This document shows, in pieces, positions 1 to 12,200 of a DNA stretch of 64,000 nt. The position numbers were made by a program, and so were the translations under genes. The stretch comes from Paraconiothyrium sp. Pb-2020 (lineage: Eukaryota > Ascomycota > Dothideomycetes > Pleosporales > Didymosphaeriaceae): contig JAJUBI010000007.1 of assembly GCA_022419385.1 (NCBI GenBank), positions 3,629,768-3,693,767 of the forward strand, written 5' to 3'. The notes under the pieces were generated by a model, which was given only the letters and a program-made list of their open reading frames with translations, was not told the DNA's origin and made no database searches. Numbering within the stretch: the first letter of the stretch is position 1; the number at the start of each line of letters is the position of its first letter.

Positions 1-279
1 CATTTTCGACCTCCTTTCCTTCGTTCTAGGTACAGCAAAATGTTTTGATGGAGGCACCGACTTAACGCGTGAGACGAATCATACCAAGCGGGACATCTCA
101 TTTCGCACTCTGAGACCGGTGATTGATCAGTATTCATTTAGGCCAGGGACGCCTAACCTCAATAGTAACCGAGCGCTTGGCTAGGTAACCATAAGAGGCG
201 GCGCAACATCGCAACTCCCGCGCCGCAACACGACAATATCTTCAATACCTTGCTCCGCTGGTGGACGGTAATTCGCATT

Positions 280-1971
280 ATGGCTTCGCTTTCTACCTTT
301 CTCGCCATCGTTGGCGTCGTGCTCGCTGTCATTTACATCGCGCTACAATTCCACCTTCGCGCCACACAAGACCCACGCGAGCCCCCTGCCATCGAAACAA
401 AGCTACCTTACATCCCGCCCGTGCTAGGCCTGTCGAAGAATACTTATTTTGACTATTTAAGGTACAAAACAACTCGATGCTTTGGCCGTTCTCTTGCTGG
501 AACGCTGACATGGAGCAGAAAGCGATATGCAAAGCTACCGATATTCACACTTCGACTACCGGGTCAACGAATCTACGTGATCAATGATCCACAGCTGATC
601 AGTGTCGTCCAACGACAATACAAAACTCTCACCTTCCAGTCCGTCGAAGATAGCATATCCCACAGAATATTCAATATGAGCCCTGTCGCGAAAGAACTTC
701 AGAAGCGAGAAGCTGATGCTTGGCGCAATGGGCCTGCTCACGTACCCAGTCCCGCACATGTACAGTTCAAGCCTTTGGCCCCTGGAAAGGATCTGGACTC
801 TATGAATCGAATTATGCTCAAGGCTTTGGAGGAGAGTTCGGAAGGGTGGGTCCCCAGAGGCTCAGAATCCCGCAGGACGCCGCTCTTCGAATGGGTCAAA
901 GAGGTCCTTTTCCTTCCTACTACCAATGGGGTTTACGGTCCTGAGAATCCGTATCGCGACAATGGTGCTCGGAAAGACTACTGGTATGTCTCTGCCCTCG
1001 CTCAGCATTACAGTGCGGTACTCACTGATACTAGGACCTTCTTTAATGGATTACCTACCATGGTCAAAGGAGGACGTTTCCTCGTGAAGGACAGCGTTGC
1101 AGCTGTCGACTCGCTGCGTCTCGCTTGGCAAAAACACATGCAAGAAGGCGATCACCAAAAACACTCGGGTTATATTCAAAAGTTGTACGAGTACTACACG
1201 GACCTAAACTACCCAGTCGCAGATTACTCGCAGCTCATCCTCGGCACCGCCATCGCAGTACTTGGCAACACTTTACCTTCCGCCTTCTGGTTCATCTTGC
1301 ACCTCTATGCGGATCGCAAAGTATACGAAGCATGCCGCGAAGAAATACTTGGACAGGTCGTGCATAGCAGGGACGAAGACGGCAACTCTGTGCGAACAGT
1401 CGACATAACTGCACTCAAGACCCAGTGTCCACTGTTCCACTCCGCGTTTAAGGAAGTCCTTCGCTTGGAAGCAGTGGGGACTGGCGTGCGAGGAGTGGAA
1501 GAAGACCACATGCTCGATGGCAAGTACCTCCTGCGGAAGGACGCTCTTGTATTCATGCCTTTGGTGTCTCAGCACTTTGACCATGAGCGCTGGGGCGCAG
1601 ATGCAGAAGAGTATTGTTACAATCGCTTCACAGACAAGACCCGCCCGCGGGTCAGCAACGTCTCTTTCCGGTCATTTGGTGGAGGCACAACTTTATGTCC
1701 CGGTCGTCACTTCGCAACGACAGAGCTGCTTGCTTTTGCAGCGATGCTATTGCTGAGGTTCGACATCGTGCCGAAAGATGGCAAATGGGTTATCCCAACC
1801 TCGGTGAATGCTGAAATGACCACTAACATGCCCGCGCCTGATTTCGATGTCGATGTTGAGATACGAAGGAGATCAGATGACGCAGATGTCAAGTGGGTGT
1901 GGAGGCTGAGCGAGAGCGAACATGCGGTAATGCTCGGCGACGAGGACGAGCATGGCAACCCAAAGGCTTAA
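280..1971 (+). CDS. Cytochrome P450 monooxygenase, single exon
   Basis: Intronless 563-residue protein from the ATG at 280; the frame is open further upstream only to a TTG codon. It has an N-terminal membrane anchor (about residues 4-27), the K-helix ExxR (EVLR, in KEVLRLE) and a heme-binding loop FGGGTTLCPG whose cysteine, about residue 473, is the iron ligand. These fix it as an ER-anchored class II P450 that would draw electrons from a separate NADPH-P450 reductase. The general look (long N-terminal half, FRSFGGGT loop) resembles the CYP7/CYP8-like fungal P450s that hydroxylate sterols or fatty acyl chains, but the substrate cannot be read from sequence. It is transcribed in the same direction as the molybdoenzyme gene 800 bp downstream, with no sign of a shared pathway. 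Length is slightly above the usual 500-540. Confident as a P450, not as to function. Confidence 0.9.
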   Translation: MASLSTFLAIVGVVLAVIYIALQFHLRATQDPREPPAIETKLPYIPPVLGLSKNTYFDYLRYKTTRCFGRSLAGTLTWSRKRYAKLPIFTLRLPGQRIYVINDPQLISVVQRQYKTLTFQSVEDSISHRIFNMSPVAKELQKREADAWRNGPAHVPSPAHVQFKPLAPGKDLDSMNRIMLKALEESSEGWVPRGSESRRTPLFEWVKEVLFLPTTNGVYGPENPYRDNGARKDYWYVSALAQHYSAVLTDTRTFFNGLPTMVKGGRFLVKDSVAAVDSLRLAWQKHMQEGDHQKHSGYIQKLYEYYTDLNYPVADYSQLILGTAIAVLGNTLPSAFWFILHLYADRKVYEACREEILGQVVHSRDEDGNSVRTVDITALKTQCPLFHSAFKEVLRLEAVGTGVRGVEEDHMLDGKYLLRKDALVFMPLVSQHFDHERWGADAEEYCYNRFTDKTRPRVSNVSFRSFGGGTTLCPGRHFATTELLAFAAMLLLRFDIVPKDGKWVIPTSVNAEMTTNMPAPDFDVDVEIRRRSDDADVKWVWRLSESEHAVMLGDEDEHGNPKA

Positions 1972-2764
1972 TCTGGCCGTTCCCTTCTAGACCAGCAACC
2001 GCCGACTCTCTACTGTATACAGACACATTCCACGGAGGAAACATCGGTATAACTAGGCATGCTGCACACACTGCAGGTTTCCCAGAAAAAGGACGCTAAA
2101 CCTTGTTGGTCATTTCACTCACCGTACGTTCGCACGACGAGCCGCTGCCAGCTAAGTTTTTTGTCTCGTTGCACGACCCACGTTATCTGCCGCAATCGAT
2201 CTAGAACCAGTTCAGGGTGTGCCTGCATGCGACGCGGAGTTCTGAACCTTTTCGCTTCTTCATGACGTAGGGATACGATAACCCTCCGTGGAGCATTCCG
2301 GTGGCTGGTCTAGTACAACGGTGTCAGTGTGGAGGGTACACTCGTGTTCTGTACCATTCGCAACAATTCCTGATTTTCAGCGAGTCAATATGTCTAGGTC
2401 AGCTATGGTCTGCTTATTTATATGGTGTTTCGAAGATAGCGACATTGCTATTGGGCCGTCGGGTACCCCAGTTCGCAACCACAAAGGCCCATCACAGTGA
2501 CGCATACAAAAATGCATGCATTCTAATACTTGCCTCGGCGCTTTCTAAGTCGCAGTAATAGTCCGTACCAATAGGATCTGGCATATTGATGACAACCAGG
2601 TGCGCTGCATCCGACCACCTCGCTTAATGATATGACGGGTTCAGGATATGTTCTTAATCCCTGAATGGGCCGACAAGCTCGTTGCTATAACTACTGCGCA
2701 ATCTCTTGTCTCAAGCTCGACTCGCGATAACCGTTGTTTAATTAGCTAATCACCTGCGACTAAG
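1972..2764. other. Intergenic, about 790 bp
   Basis: 3' end of the P450 and upstream region of the molybdoenzyme gene. No coding stretch with codon structure, no RNA gene and no repeat was seen. Confidence 0.6.
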
Positions 2765-4753
2765 ATGGCTCCCGCGGAACCCAACCACGCGCCGTTCAAA
2801 GTTCAAGGCGAGGATCCTTACTTTGCAGAAGAGTTAGACGGCTGGAATGGATACATCGAATGGGAGAAGGTGCTTGCATATTGACGATTTACGTACCTTG
2901 CTAATGGCTGTAGTACCCTGAGAAAAAGAAACAAGCCCAGGAAATCCTCTCGAGATACGACTTCCCTGTTGTAAGCAAAGGGCCCATACTTGAAGTCACG
3001 TCTCTGCACGAGGAACGCGATGTTCCTCCAATTCTCAGCTCTAAGATGAAGCATGTAATAATCGATAAATTCCGCTGACGTTGATAGCCTCCTGAATTCC
3101 AATTTGAGCCACTGCCCAAGACCAATCCCATTCTAGAGGGGGTCAGATGGAAGTACTATCACTATGCAATGGGCCCGACGCTAAAGGATATTCCCGATAT
3201 CTCTTGGAAATATGTGCAGAAAGAGAAGAGCCCGGATATGATCCACGTGCTGCAATTCCCGTACAACGGCGAGCCGCCCAGGGTGAGTGATCTTCAACAT
3301 GCGACGCACAATTATACGCTGATGTGACCTAGGACAGATTAGTCAAGGCAAGCTTAGATAATGATCAGAAGAGGACGCACACTGACTCGACCAGACCGAA
3401 ATCACACCCAACGAAGACTTCTTCGTTCGCAATCACGGCGGAGTCCCTGAGATTGAAGCCGACAAATTCTTCTTTGACGTCGGTGGGATGGTCAATAACC
3501 CCAAGAAGATCTCCTTGAAGGAGCTGCAGGATGAGTCTATTTTCCCGCGCATGAGCAAAACATGCTCTTTGCAATGCTCCGGCACTCGTCGCATCGAACA
3601 GATCCATGAATATCCCGGTGACGGTGACGAATTGATCAATGCACCTTGGGGAGAAGGTGCCATCGGTACAGCTCGCTGGACAGGCGTAAGTCTAAAGAAA
3701 GTCATCAAGTACTGCGGCGGACTCAAAGACGGCGGCAAGCACGTGGAATTCTACGGCGCCGACACGTATTTTAAGAAAGGCCAGGTGCACAACTACGTCG
3801 TGTCTGTCCCATACCGCAAAGTCAAGATTCACGAAGTGATGCTCGCATGGGAAATGAACGGCAAGCCATTACCGAGGATCCACGGATATCCACTACGGGT
3901 AGTCGTCTTTGGGTTTATCGGAGCCCGCAGCTGCAAATGGCTGTACAAGATCAACGTCATCGGACAACCCAGCCTGGCGCCAGTGCAGATGAAGGAGTAC
4001 ATTTACTATAGTCCTCAGATCGGTAAGCACAACAACACTTATAGCAACGGCTTCAGCATTCAAACGATGCCCGTCTCGAGCGCCATCATGACGCCACTCA
4101 ACCACGACCAGATCATCCACGACGGCAAAATCAAACTCACCGGCTGGGCATACAGCGGCAGTGGTTGGCCCGAGCGGGTCGAGGTCAGTGGCGACGGCGG
4201 AAGCGTTTGGTACGAAGTACCTTTTGATAAGCTGAGCAAGAAGGTCTACTACTCGTGGCGCGTGTGGGAGTACGAGCTGCCGGTTGATGCCGAAGGCTGG
4301 CTGGAGTTCTGCGTGCGCTGTTGGGATAATGCTCTAAATGCAAGTCCTCTCGCCGCACCCCGGATTCTACATGCTAACGGCCTTCTAGACGCAGCCTACA
4401 TATGTACGGAGTGCATGGTATGCAAACATTTTCCATGCGTTTACGCATGCCGCTAATTGTGCACTAGGAACTGGGATCTCCATGTGACGTCCTCGTGCCA
4501 GTAAGCTTCCCCGGAAACCTCATCCTTGCAGCGAGTTTGTGTTCTATAAGGATAGCGCTAATGGTAGGGCAGCCGCATCAAGGTGTATAGCATGAACAGG
4601 ACCAAACCTGCCACTGCACGGCGGTTGAAGCTGTGCGAAGAACACGGCACGCCGATGGTGCCGATTACGCACCCGATTGAGTTCGACGTCGAGACGGAGG
4701 AAGAGTATCTCCACAATATGGAGCTGAGGCAGGGTCGTGACCCCGAAGAGTAG
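2765..4753 (+). CDS. Sulfite oxidase / nitrate-reductase-like molybdopterin enzyme
   Basis: Proposed exons: 2765-2869, 2914-2970, 3088-3282, 3333-3347, 3395-4339, 4389-4417, 4468-4500, 4573-4753 (519 residues). The product has the oxidoreductase molybdopterin domain, with the Mo-ligand cysteine in SLQCSGTRR and the substrate-site sequence FVRNHGG, followed by the Mo-co dimerisation domain (WAYSGSGWPERVEVS, then WLEFCVRCWDNALN). It lacks the cytochrome b5 and FAD/NADPH domains of assimilatory nitrate reductase. A plant-type sulfite oxidase or an uncharacterised Mo-hydroxylase is therefore more likely. The C-terminus is not a clear peroxisomal SKL. Splicing is odd: two introns, at 3348 and 4340, are best read with GC-AG borders (gcaagc, gcaagt), and they flank or follow a 15-nt micro-exon. 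The second intron is 117 nt if the strong donor at 2971 is used. A GT donor at 3342 would also keep frame. Family call is firm; the 5' splicing is less so. Confidence 0.82.
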
Positions 4754-5996
4754 GCCAAACTAGGACGCGCACTTTCCCATCGCAGATACAGGAAATGTAA
4801 TAGAAGCCCGAAGCTCTCACCCTGCGGCGCATAGCCCCTCTAGAATATTCTCTGCACTGCATTACACCGTGCGCTTGCTTCCATCGGCAATACCTAACCC
4901 TGAGCTTGCTCCCATCGGCAATACCTAAGCCTGTGCTAAGTCTTGCTTTCCCCACATTATCCGGCACTCTTACCCACGAAGTACCGAGAGGTACTTACCC
5001 CCCGCAGCAAAACTTAGCAAACACCACTCAAGTCCTTCTAGAATAATGTACCCTTCTGTCGCATGCGGTGCGCGCCGCACGTGGCTCTCGGCTAATACCG
5101 ATCTGCGACGGCGGATGGCGCAAGTCCGCCGTTCAGGGCGCTTCATGCATCGAGTTTACCCCAGATTTAGCGCCCGCTTTGGGAAATAACGGGGGAAAAC
5201 ATCCTAGCTTGAACGAAAGGAAGGGGAAAATAACGGATGGTGCTAGGTGCACGGCTGGCGTTCGAACCTTCGAATGGGTTGACGGGAGAATCATGGATGT
5301 TGCTGGGCGCACGGCCGACGTTAGTAACCTGGGTAGGGTCATAGTAGGGATTGCGGCTCTTTGCGAACGATATGCGGCTGTGCTTCATGAGGGACGGGTG
5401 CCATGGTTCCTCTTTCAGGCACTTTTTCTCACGGGTGGCATGGCTGAGGTAGGTCGGGTGATGGTTGTGCGAGCGTGCCTGAGCGAAATTTCCCTGGTAA
5501 AGCCGAAGGGTGCGGTTGGGGTTATAATGAGGTTGTGCGCTCGTTACTGGGGGTTTGAAATCTTTTGCGCTTTGCAAAGTTGCTGGACGAGGTATCTACT
5601 TGATGGCTAGATTTTTGTGCCAGGGGCGGAATCGGAGAATGAACAACGGGAGTTCGTGTGCAGCGCAGAAGATGCAAATAGACGACCTGGATCGTCGGAT
5701 ATGGAGCAGAGAAGTCGACGTTGTCATTCCAAGGTACTCGATCTGACCAATCCTTCCAAGATGAAGTGTTGATTTCGACTAGACGGAATGTTGGAGACAG
5801 TCAGTTCCCATCCAAAGCCAAAGACACAGGCTTCCATCATGGCCCAAGGAGATCCACATGGGCATGTCAGGAGCAGCGCACTACGCAAAGCATACAACGA
5901 AGAACTACCTCGCCCATGCGACCAAACGACAGGATACATCTCAAGACACCAAAAGTACCACCAGACTGCCAATTATCAAGGTCTAGACCAATCCGA
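4754..5996. other. Intergenic, about 1.2 kb
   Basis: Contains the 31-bp tandem duplication listed separately and a looser near-duplication (about 5236-5263 and 5294-5321, 58 bp apart). Long frames at 5068-5610 (+) and 5167-5577 (-) are open on both strands but show no recognisable domain, so no gene is called. Confidence 0.5.
4873..4934. repeat. Direct tandem duplication, 2 x 31 bp
   Basis: Two adjacent 31-bp units (4873-4903 and 4904-4934) share the core catcggcaatacctaa and differ at about three positions. They lie 120 bp downstream of the molybdoenzyme stop codon. Probably a simple local duplication; no function is inferred. Confidence 0.85.
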
Positions 5997-6848
5997 ATGA
6001 ACATTTTCATCTTCTATTTTACGCTTTTGGCGTTGCTCATAAACCACCTTCCAACAACAACAGCTTCACCACTCGCCATCTCCGGCGCCCACATCCATCT
6101 CCACCACCGACAAGCCATCCCCGACTCAACCGGAAACACAGGCAACGTCCCCGCGCCCGTGAAACCCTCACTAGCATGTTCACCTCCACCCCCGACTATC
6201 ACGGCCACATCGTCATTCTCCCTTTCGACACCACCACCAACATCAATACCCCGCGCAGACCCAACCAGCACACCCAACGCAAACCCCACCCCTCCATTCG
6301 ACGAACTCCGCCTCACCCGCACCTCCCCCTCCTCTCCCCAGGCGCCCTCGCAGGCATCATAGCAGGCAGCTCCGTCCTCCTTCTCCTCCTCGTTGCCCTC
6401 GGCATCGTTCTCCTGAGGCGACGCCGCCGCCCGAAATAGCAGAAATTCCGATCCGCCGCTCGAAACTCGGGTCGTTGTTGCGTCACCGCATGTTCAACTC
6501 GCCACTACCCCCATCACGGACGTCCTCACGGGGATCCTCACGGCGGAGCTCGCATTCATTGGGCGGACGTTGAAGAAGGAGACGGGGTTTGTGAGCAAGG
6601 AGAGTATTGGGCGGCCTAGGCCTGGTACGGCGCCGTGGGGAGAGGGAAAGGAGGGGGGGCTGTTGGGTGTGCCGCAGGCGGCGTTTATGCAGAGTGAGAG
6701 GGAGAGTGTAGAGAAGGATGGGGGCGAGAGGTGGGTTGGCAGAGGGCTGGGGGTGGAGATTAGTGGGCCGAGGCCGGTGAGGCCGGTTAGTGCGGAGCCG
6801 TTGGGGAGGTTGAGTGGGATGGGGTTGGGGATGGGGTATTTGAAGTGA
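5997..6848 (+). pseudogene. Frame-broken gene for a secreted or single-pass membrane protein
   Basis: Coding-like sequence runs through three reading frames with three same-sense shifts. From the ATG at 5997 a signal peptide (MNIFIFYFTLLALLINHL) leads into a Pro/Thr/Ser-rich ectodomain. After about 6340 the frame that continues sensibly is another one, with a glycine-rich lead (LSPGALAGIIAG), a strong transmembrane segment and an Arg-rich stop-transfer, ending at 6439. From about 6420 a third frame carries a basic, Ser/Arg-rich cytoplasmic stretch. From about 6565 the original frame resumes and ends with GRLSGMGLGMGYLK and a stop at 6848. Each switch equals loss of one base, or gain of two, in low-complexity C/T or GCC runs. 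An intron could explain the first switch (a cccag acceptor is at 6340) but not the other two. This is the layout of a wall-sensor-like fungal membrane protein. It is either a young pseudogene or affected by assembly errors in homopolymers. Confidence 0.5.
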
Positions 6849-7148
6849 GGGGAGCGGTTGAGCGAGTGCGTGGAAATGCGGCTTAGTTGGGACGATTAAT
6901 GTGAGGTGATTGCAGAGTGCTGAGAAGAATTTGGGGTAGATCGTGCTCAGAGGACCGCATTGGGTCACACTGTTTACGTTGAATGGGATATTGGCTGTTG
7001 ATTGTGCCTATGCTGGTTGGCTTTCAGCTCTTTTAATTCCGCCTTTGCACATATCTGATATAGTTTTGATCTATAACGTCGACCATGTAAAACAAATTTT
7101 CCATCAATGCGAAATCGCGCATCTCACTTCTCACTTCTGCACCCAGAA

Positions 7149-8565
7149 TCATCGCAAGATGCCTACTCTCTTGACCGTCCCATTCCTCCCCGCACCATTA
7201 TACGCAACCAAGTTCGCCGACCCCATAGCATCCCCAACCCTCCCCGGCGTCGCCAACCCCAACACCCTCGCCTTAACCTTCTCCGCACTCATCGGCCCCT
7301 CCAGACCCCTAAGATACGACACCAGCCCAGCAACATGTGGGCTCGCCATCGACGTCCCAGATAACACCTGAATCGCATCATCGCTTGTCCGATAACTACT
7401 CACAATGCCCGTCCCAGGCGCAAAGATATCCACCGCAGGACCATAATTCGACCCCGATGCACCACCATACCTACTATCGTCCCGCTGCAGGTTCCCCACG
7501 CAGATAACCTCGGGCGATCGCGCGGGCGACACGAGCGAGGCGTCGCGGTTCTCGTTCCCAGCGGCTACGACGGCGAGGACGCCTTGTGCCCATGCGGCGG
7601 TGATGGCAGCGTCCCACGTAGCGGAGGCCGCCCCGCCGAGAGACATGTTTATGACGGCGGTGGCGGTGCGGTTCTTCGACACGATGTCTTGCGCGGCCCA
7701 GGTGAAGCCATCGAGGACGACGGACATTTGGCCGGAGTTGCCTTCGAAGATCTTGACTGCGATGACGGTAGCTTTTTTGGCGACGCCGTAGGTTTTGCCG
7801 GCCATGATGCCTGCGACGTGGCTGGGGAGGGTTAGTGGGTTTGGAGGGGAAGGGGGTTAGTAGGGGAAAGACGTACGTGCCGTGGCCTGCGTTGTCGGTG
7901 TTTTTGTCGTTGACGGCGTTGTAGCCCCAGACTGCGCGGGTGCCTTCGAACTCTTGGTGCGTGATGCGGACGCCCGTGTCGACGGCGTAGTTGTAGTTGC
8001 CCTGTCCGGCGCTGGAGTCGTATATGTAGTCTGTGGCATCCTTTGTGCGGGATGAAATAGCAGCGAGGCCCCAGTTCTCAGTGTTGCTCTCTAGGTCATT
8101 TTAGCATATAATATCTTCTTCGGGAATTCTGAAGGCATACGGGTAACGAAGTCAAAGGTAGTCATGATAGTGTCCTCTTCGATCCTGAGTACCTATGCAT
8201 TTGTAAGTCTACCTCACGGCGTACAAAGATTCTGTAACAGCTACCTCTGGCAACCCCTTTAGCTCCTCAATCGTCGCCGCATCGAAAGACCCTGCGTAGC
8301 CCTTGAAAGATCCGAACCCATACTGCCGCTCAATCCCTCCAGATTTTTGCTCCGTCACATCACGACTGCCTACGTTGCGAGTGTGAATCTCGCGCACTTT
8401 GACGATATGCGATGCAACAGTAGCGACATCGGCATCAGCATGAAGCGTAATAATCCACTTTCCAGGTACGACCTGGCCAGCGACAGCCGTGGACACAGGT
8501 GCTGCCTGCGCCAGAAAGGGGATTGCTGCTGCCGCAAGAGCAAAGAACCGGATGAAAGACTGCAT
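7149..8565 (-). CDS. Secreted subtilisin-like serine protease (S8, proteinase K type)
   Basis: Exons on the minus strand: 8565-8245, 8192-8141, 8090-7877, 7821-7149 (419 residues). A signal peptide (about residues 1-21) precedes an inhibitor I9 propeptide (about 35-120). The mature peptidase S8 domain has Asp162 in AVDTGV, His194 in GHGTHVAG and Ser353 in GTSMASPHVAG, a complete catalytic triad. Intron phases were checked: each junction restores family motifs (LPEVLRIEEDTIM across the first, GHGTHVAG across the third). Length, domain order and extracellular destination fit the proteinase K/alkaline protease family of saprotrophic and pathogenic fungi, which degrade extracellular protein after autocatalytic removal of the propeptide. 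It converges on the broken gene at 5997-6848, leaving 300 bp between the stops. Confidence 0.93.
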
Positions 8566-9235
8566 GGCCGGCGGACGCTTCGTCAGGTACCTCCAGTCCA
8601 GGTGGGAACACGCCCTTTATGGACATCCCGCAGGAACACACACAGCACTCGAAATGAGTCTGGGTAGACATTTTAGGTAATGTCTTACACTATCATCAAG
8701 CATCTCTTGTCCTTTCTTGACTTCAGCCATGTGCAGCAGCGGCTCCGATTCGCATCGTATATGAAGCCAAGAAAACATAAAAATATATCGGGGGTCGCAA
8801 ATCCATATTACGGTAGTTCGCGTGTGTAATAGATTGCTTATTGCTGGATTGAGTGGTGGATAGGGATAGGCGAGGGTGGCTAAAGGCGATCGTGTTTATG
8901 ATCCGGATGAGTCCATTTTACCCTAGTGTCGCTCACGTCGCGCCCAGCGCTGCTTTGACTGCGGCGAACGTGCTCTTGTGTATCGAAACACAGTAGCTCT
9001 GCTCCTACCGATTCGAAGCTCTGGCGAATTTAACTGCGAAGCTAACATTTGCAACCAACTGATACAAGTTGATTATGTGCCAACCCGAATCATTCTGTTT
9101 TGGGATCACTATACCGGTTTGATAAGAGTGACACCACGTTAGGAACACAATGCAGTTCTTTCATCGATTTCCACACTTAAACGTTAAGATTCTGACATTC
9201 TCTTCTCTATTTCCGTTCCCTTGTCACCACCACGC
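8566..9235. other. Intergenic, about 670 bp
   Basis: Upstream region of the protease (minus strand) and 3' side of AROM. No gene or repeat was seen. Confidence 0.6.
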
Positions 9236-12200
9236 TCACGCACTCATAACAGCATCCTTTATCACATTAGTACATAGTTCACATCATCTGTAGATAGGGG
9301 ACTTACCCTCGCAATGCGATAAAGCGGCCTAATCCCCGTCCAATACTCGAATTGCTTGACGCCCTGCCCAACGAGTACTTCCAGACCGTTCACTGTGTCC
9401 CATCCTGCATCCGTCGCAAGTTTGATCAACTCGGTAACTGCGGGTTTGTACGCCATCTCGAGTAAGATCCTCTTGCCTCCCGGCGGTCGACTGCCAATGG
9501 GCGCCTCTGCTTCCGCTTTTTCATTCTGTGCTTTTGAAAACAATGCGTCGAGGGTCTCCTTTATGGATGGATCAATGGGCTGGGCTGCGGGAATAGTTCC
9601 GATGGCAACGGTAGGTATGCGCTCAAGGTCGGCAATGCTCGCGGCATTAATGATCTGAATATTGTAGTCCTCGGGGAAAGCCTCGCGCAGAACGGACAGC
9701 TTCTGAGGATTGCGGCCAAGGAGGTAGATCGGGGAGTATTGCATTTCGTGGAGTGCGTAGATGGCTGCGCGCGATGTGCCTCCTCCACCGATGACGAGAC
9801 CAGCCTGTAGCCCTGCACTTCCCTGTGCGCCGGCATTACGCAGGACGAGCACCATCCCGAGGTAGTCCGTGTTGCGGCCGACGAGCTTGGTAACTTCCTT
9901 ACCTGATTCATCGATCTCGGTTACTGGCACAATGGTGTTGAGGGCGCCGATGGAATCGATTTCGGGACCCACGCTGTCGAGGAGAGGACGGACGTCCTGC
10001 TTCAAAGGTATAGTGACCGAGGCGCCGCCAAACTCTGGGCTGCGGATCACTGCTTCGAGATCCGCAGCGTTCGTCGTCTCGTGGATGCCGTAAGAGTGTG
10101 GGAGGCCAGTCTCGCGGAATAGCGTGTTGTGCATTGGGGGCGAGGGGCTTTGTTGGACTGGACTTCCAAAGATACAGAATCTCTTAGGTGTAATCTCGCC
10201 CATGAGGCTTAGGCCTCGTCGGATCTCAGCCGCGGAAAGCTGACCGGGTGCTGTAGCAGAGGGGAGAAGAGGATGTGAAACGGGCGTCATGAAGTTGTTG
10301 AGTATGCGACTGAGCTTCCCATGTTCGCCCATGTTAATGGCGATTACAGGCACAGGATGCGAGCTCTCGGCCCACGCCTTGAACTCCGCAAGCGCGAAGT
10401 TGTCTTGGAGACTCTTCGCACTGCCCACCAGCTTGATGACGTCGCCGTACTGCAAAGCACGGTTGTAGAAAGAAATCCAGGAGCCGTTGCTCCAGGAGAG
10501 CTGGCCTCTCGGATCATGATGCGAGGCGATGATCTTGCTGAAGCCACGATTTTCGGAGACTTCACGTAGAATCTCTTCGGGCATCGTCATCTCTAAATCG
10601 ACAAACTCAGCGCCCAGTCGAAGCGCGGTGCTGTACAGAAGCTGAGCATGATCGTACGCATCGTCAGGGAACTTTCCGCCCTGAGATTTGGTTCGTAACG
10701 TGAAGATGAGCGGCAAGGTTGTCCTGGTGCGCAAAAGGCCCACTTGGTCTACAACAAATTCGAACGATGGCAGACCCTCCGAACCATCAGGATCTTCGAG
10801 AAGATCTACGCGGAGCTCGACAGCATCCGCACCGACCACTATCTCTGGCAGCTTCTCTAGCCAAGGCTGTATCTGTGGTGCCGAGAGGCAAACGAAGAAA
10901 GATTGTTTCTTCTTCTTCAATGATTGCAATGATGTATTCTTTCCGAAGATGAGGTCAAGGAATCTTGAAAAATCTTCAAGAGTGTTTGCTAGACCGACAG
11001 AATCTACGCTTTGCATGTGGAACTGAAAGTTGCTGCATTCAAGATACCAAGGTCTCCGTCGAAGCCATACACCCTTCATGTCTTCGACGTATGCGGGTCG
11101 TGTCTTATCCAATTGAAGAAAGCTCATGATCTTCTCGATATCACGACTAACAAGCAGCACGATGCCACCGTCCTTCTGGTAGTCGTTGAGAATATTGCGG
11201 GCCGCCTGGGACTCGACAATGCCACCTCCACATGCGAGGACGTGACCAGTGCCTTTTGCCTTTACGGCTCTTTCCAGTAACTTGAGTTCCTCATCTCGGA
11301 ATCCATCCCATCCTCTGGTCTTGATCAGTTCGGGAATTGTCATGGACACATGCTGTTCCAAGGCTGTGTCGAGATCAACGAAAGGCCAGCCCAGGTAGCG
11401 AGCCGCCCATCCGCCGGTTGTAGTCTTACCGGCACCGCGCATGCCAATGACGATGATGGATTTTGTGGGCTTCTTTCCTCCGTAGTGGGTATCGCGAAGA
11501 ATTCGCGGCTGCTCCACACCGTCAAGTTCAGCTTTGAAGAGCTGGTGAAGAATGTCCCAGTAACCAGGCCAGGTCTTCCCTGTGCACTCCTTCTCAAGGA
11601 TGAGGACGGGCTTGGGCGCGACAAGAGATAGAACCGCGAAACTCATTGCAACTCGATGATCATCGTAGCAATGGATACCAATTTGAGGGGCGTCAAGTTC
11701 ATAACCCCGGCCGTCAACCTCGATGCCGTCGTCGAACTGCCTGCAGGTAATACCAAACTTGGCAAGTTCATCTTCCATGGCCTGTATGCGGTTGCATTCC
11801 TTGACACGCTGGTTTGCAATGCCGTAGATGCGCGTGGTGGTGTTGGTACCGTTTGAAGATGCTACGGCGGCCAAAACCGAGGCAGTAAGGAACGCATCAG
11901 TCATAGGCTCCATGTCGATTTCTTTGACCGCTTTCAGCTGGCCTCTTGGAGGTCCTGTCACAGTGGTAGAGCTCTCACTCTGTTCAACCTTGCAGCCCAT
12001 GGGCCTAAGCACTTCGATAGCGAATCGTGCATCTCCCTGAAGCGAACCAGAGCCGATGTTAGGTACGGTACACGTGGTTCCTGTGATGGCGGCAATGGCA
12101 AGCGGATACGTAGCTGAGCTAGCGTCGCTCTCGACGACGTATTCTGCAGGGTTCGTGTAAGCCTTGTTTGGAATGTGATAGGTGTTTGCTTCAGTCTGTG

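Noticed and set aside
5068..5610. 180-residue plus-strand frame with a minus-strand frame of 136 residues overlapping it
   Set aside because: Open on both strands, no domain, no codon pattern, and it contains a local near-duplication; more likely chance.
6483..6968. 161-residue minus-strand frame, Pro/Arg/His-rich
   Set aside because: Composition reflects the low-complexity complement of the broken membrane-protein gene.
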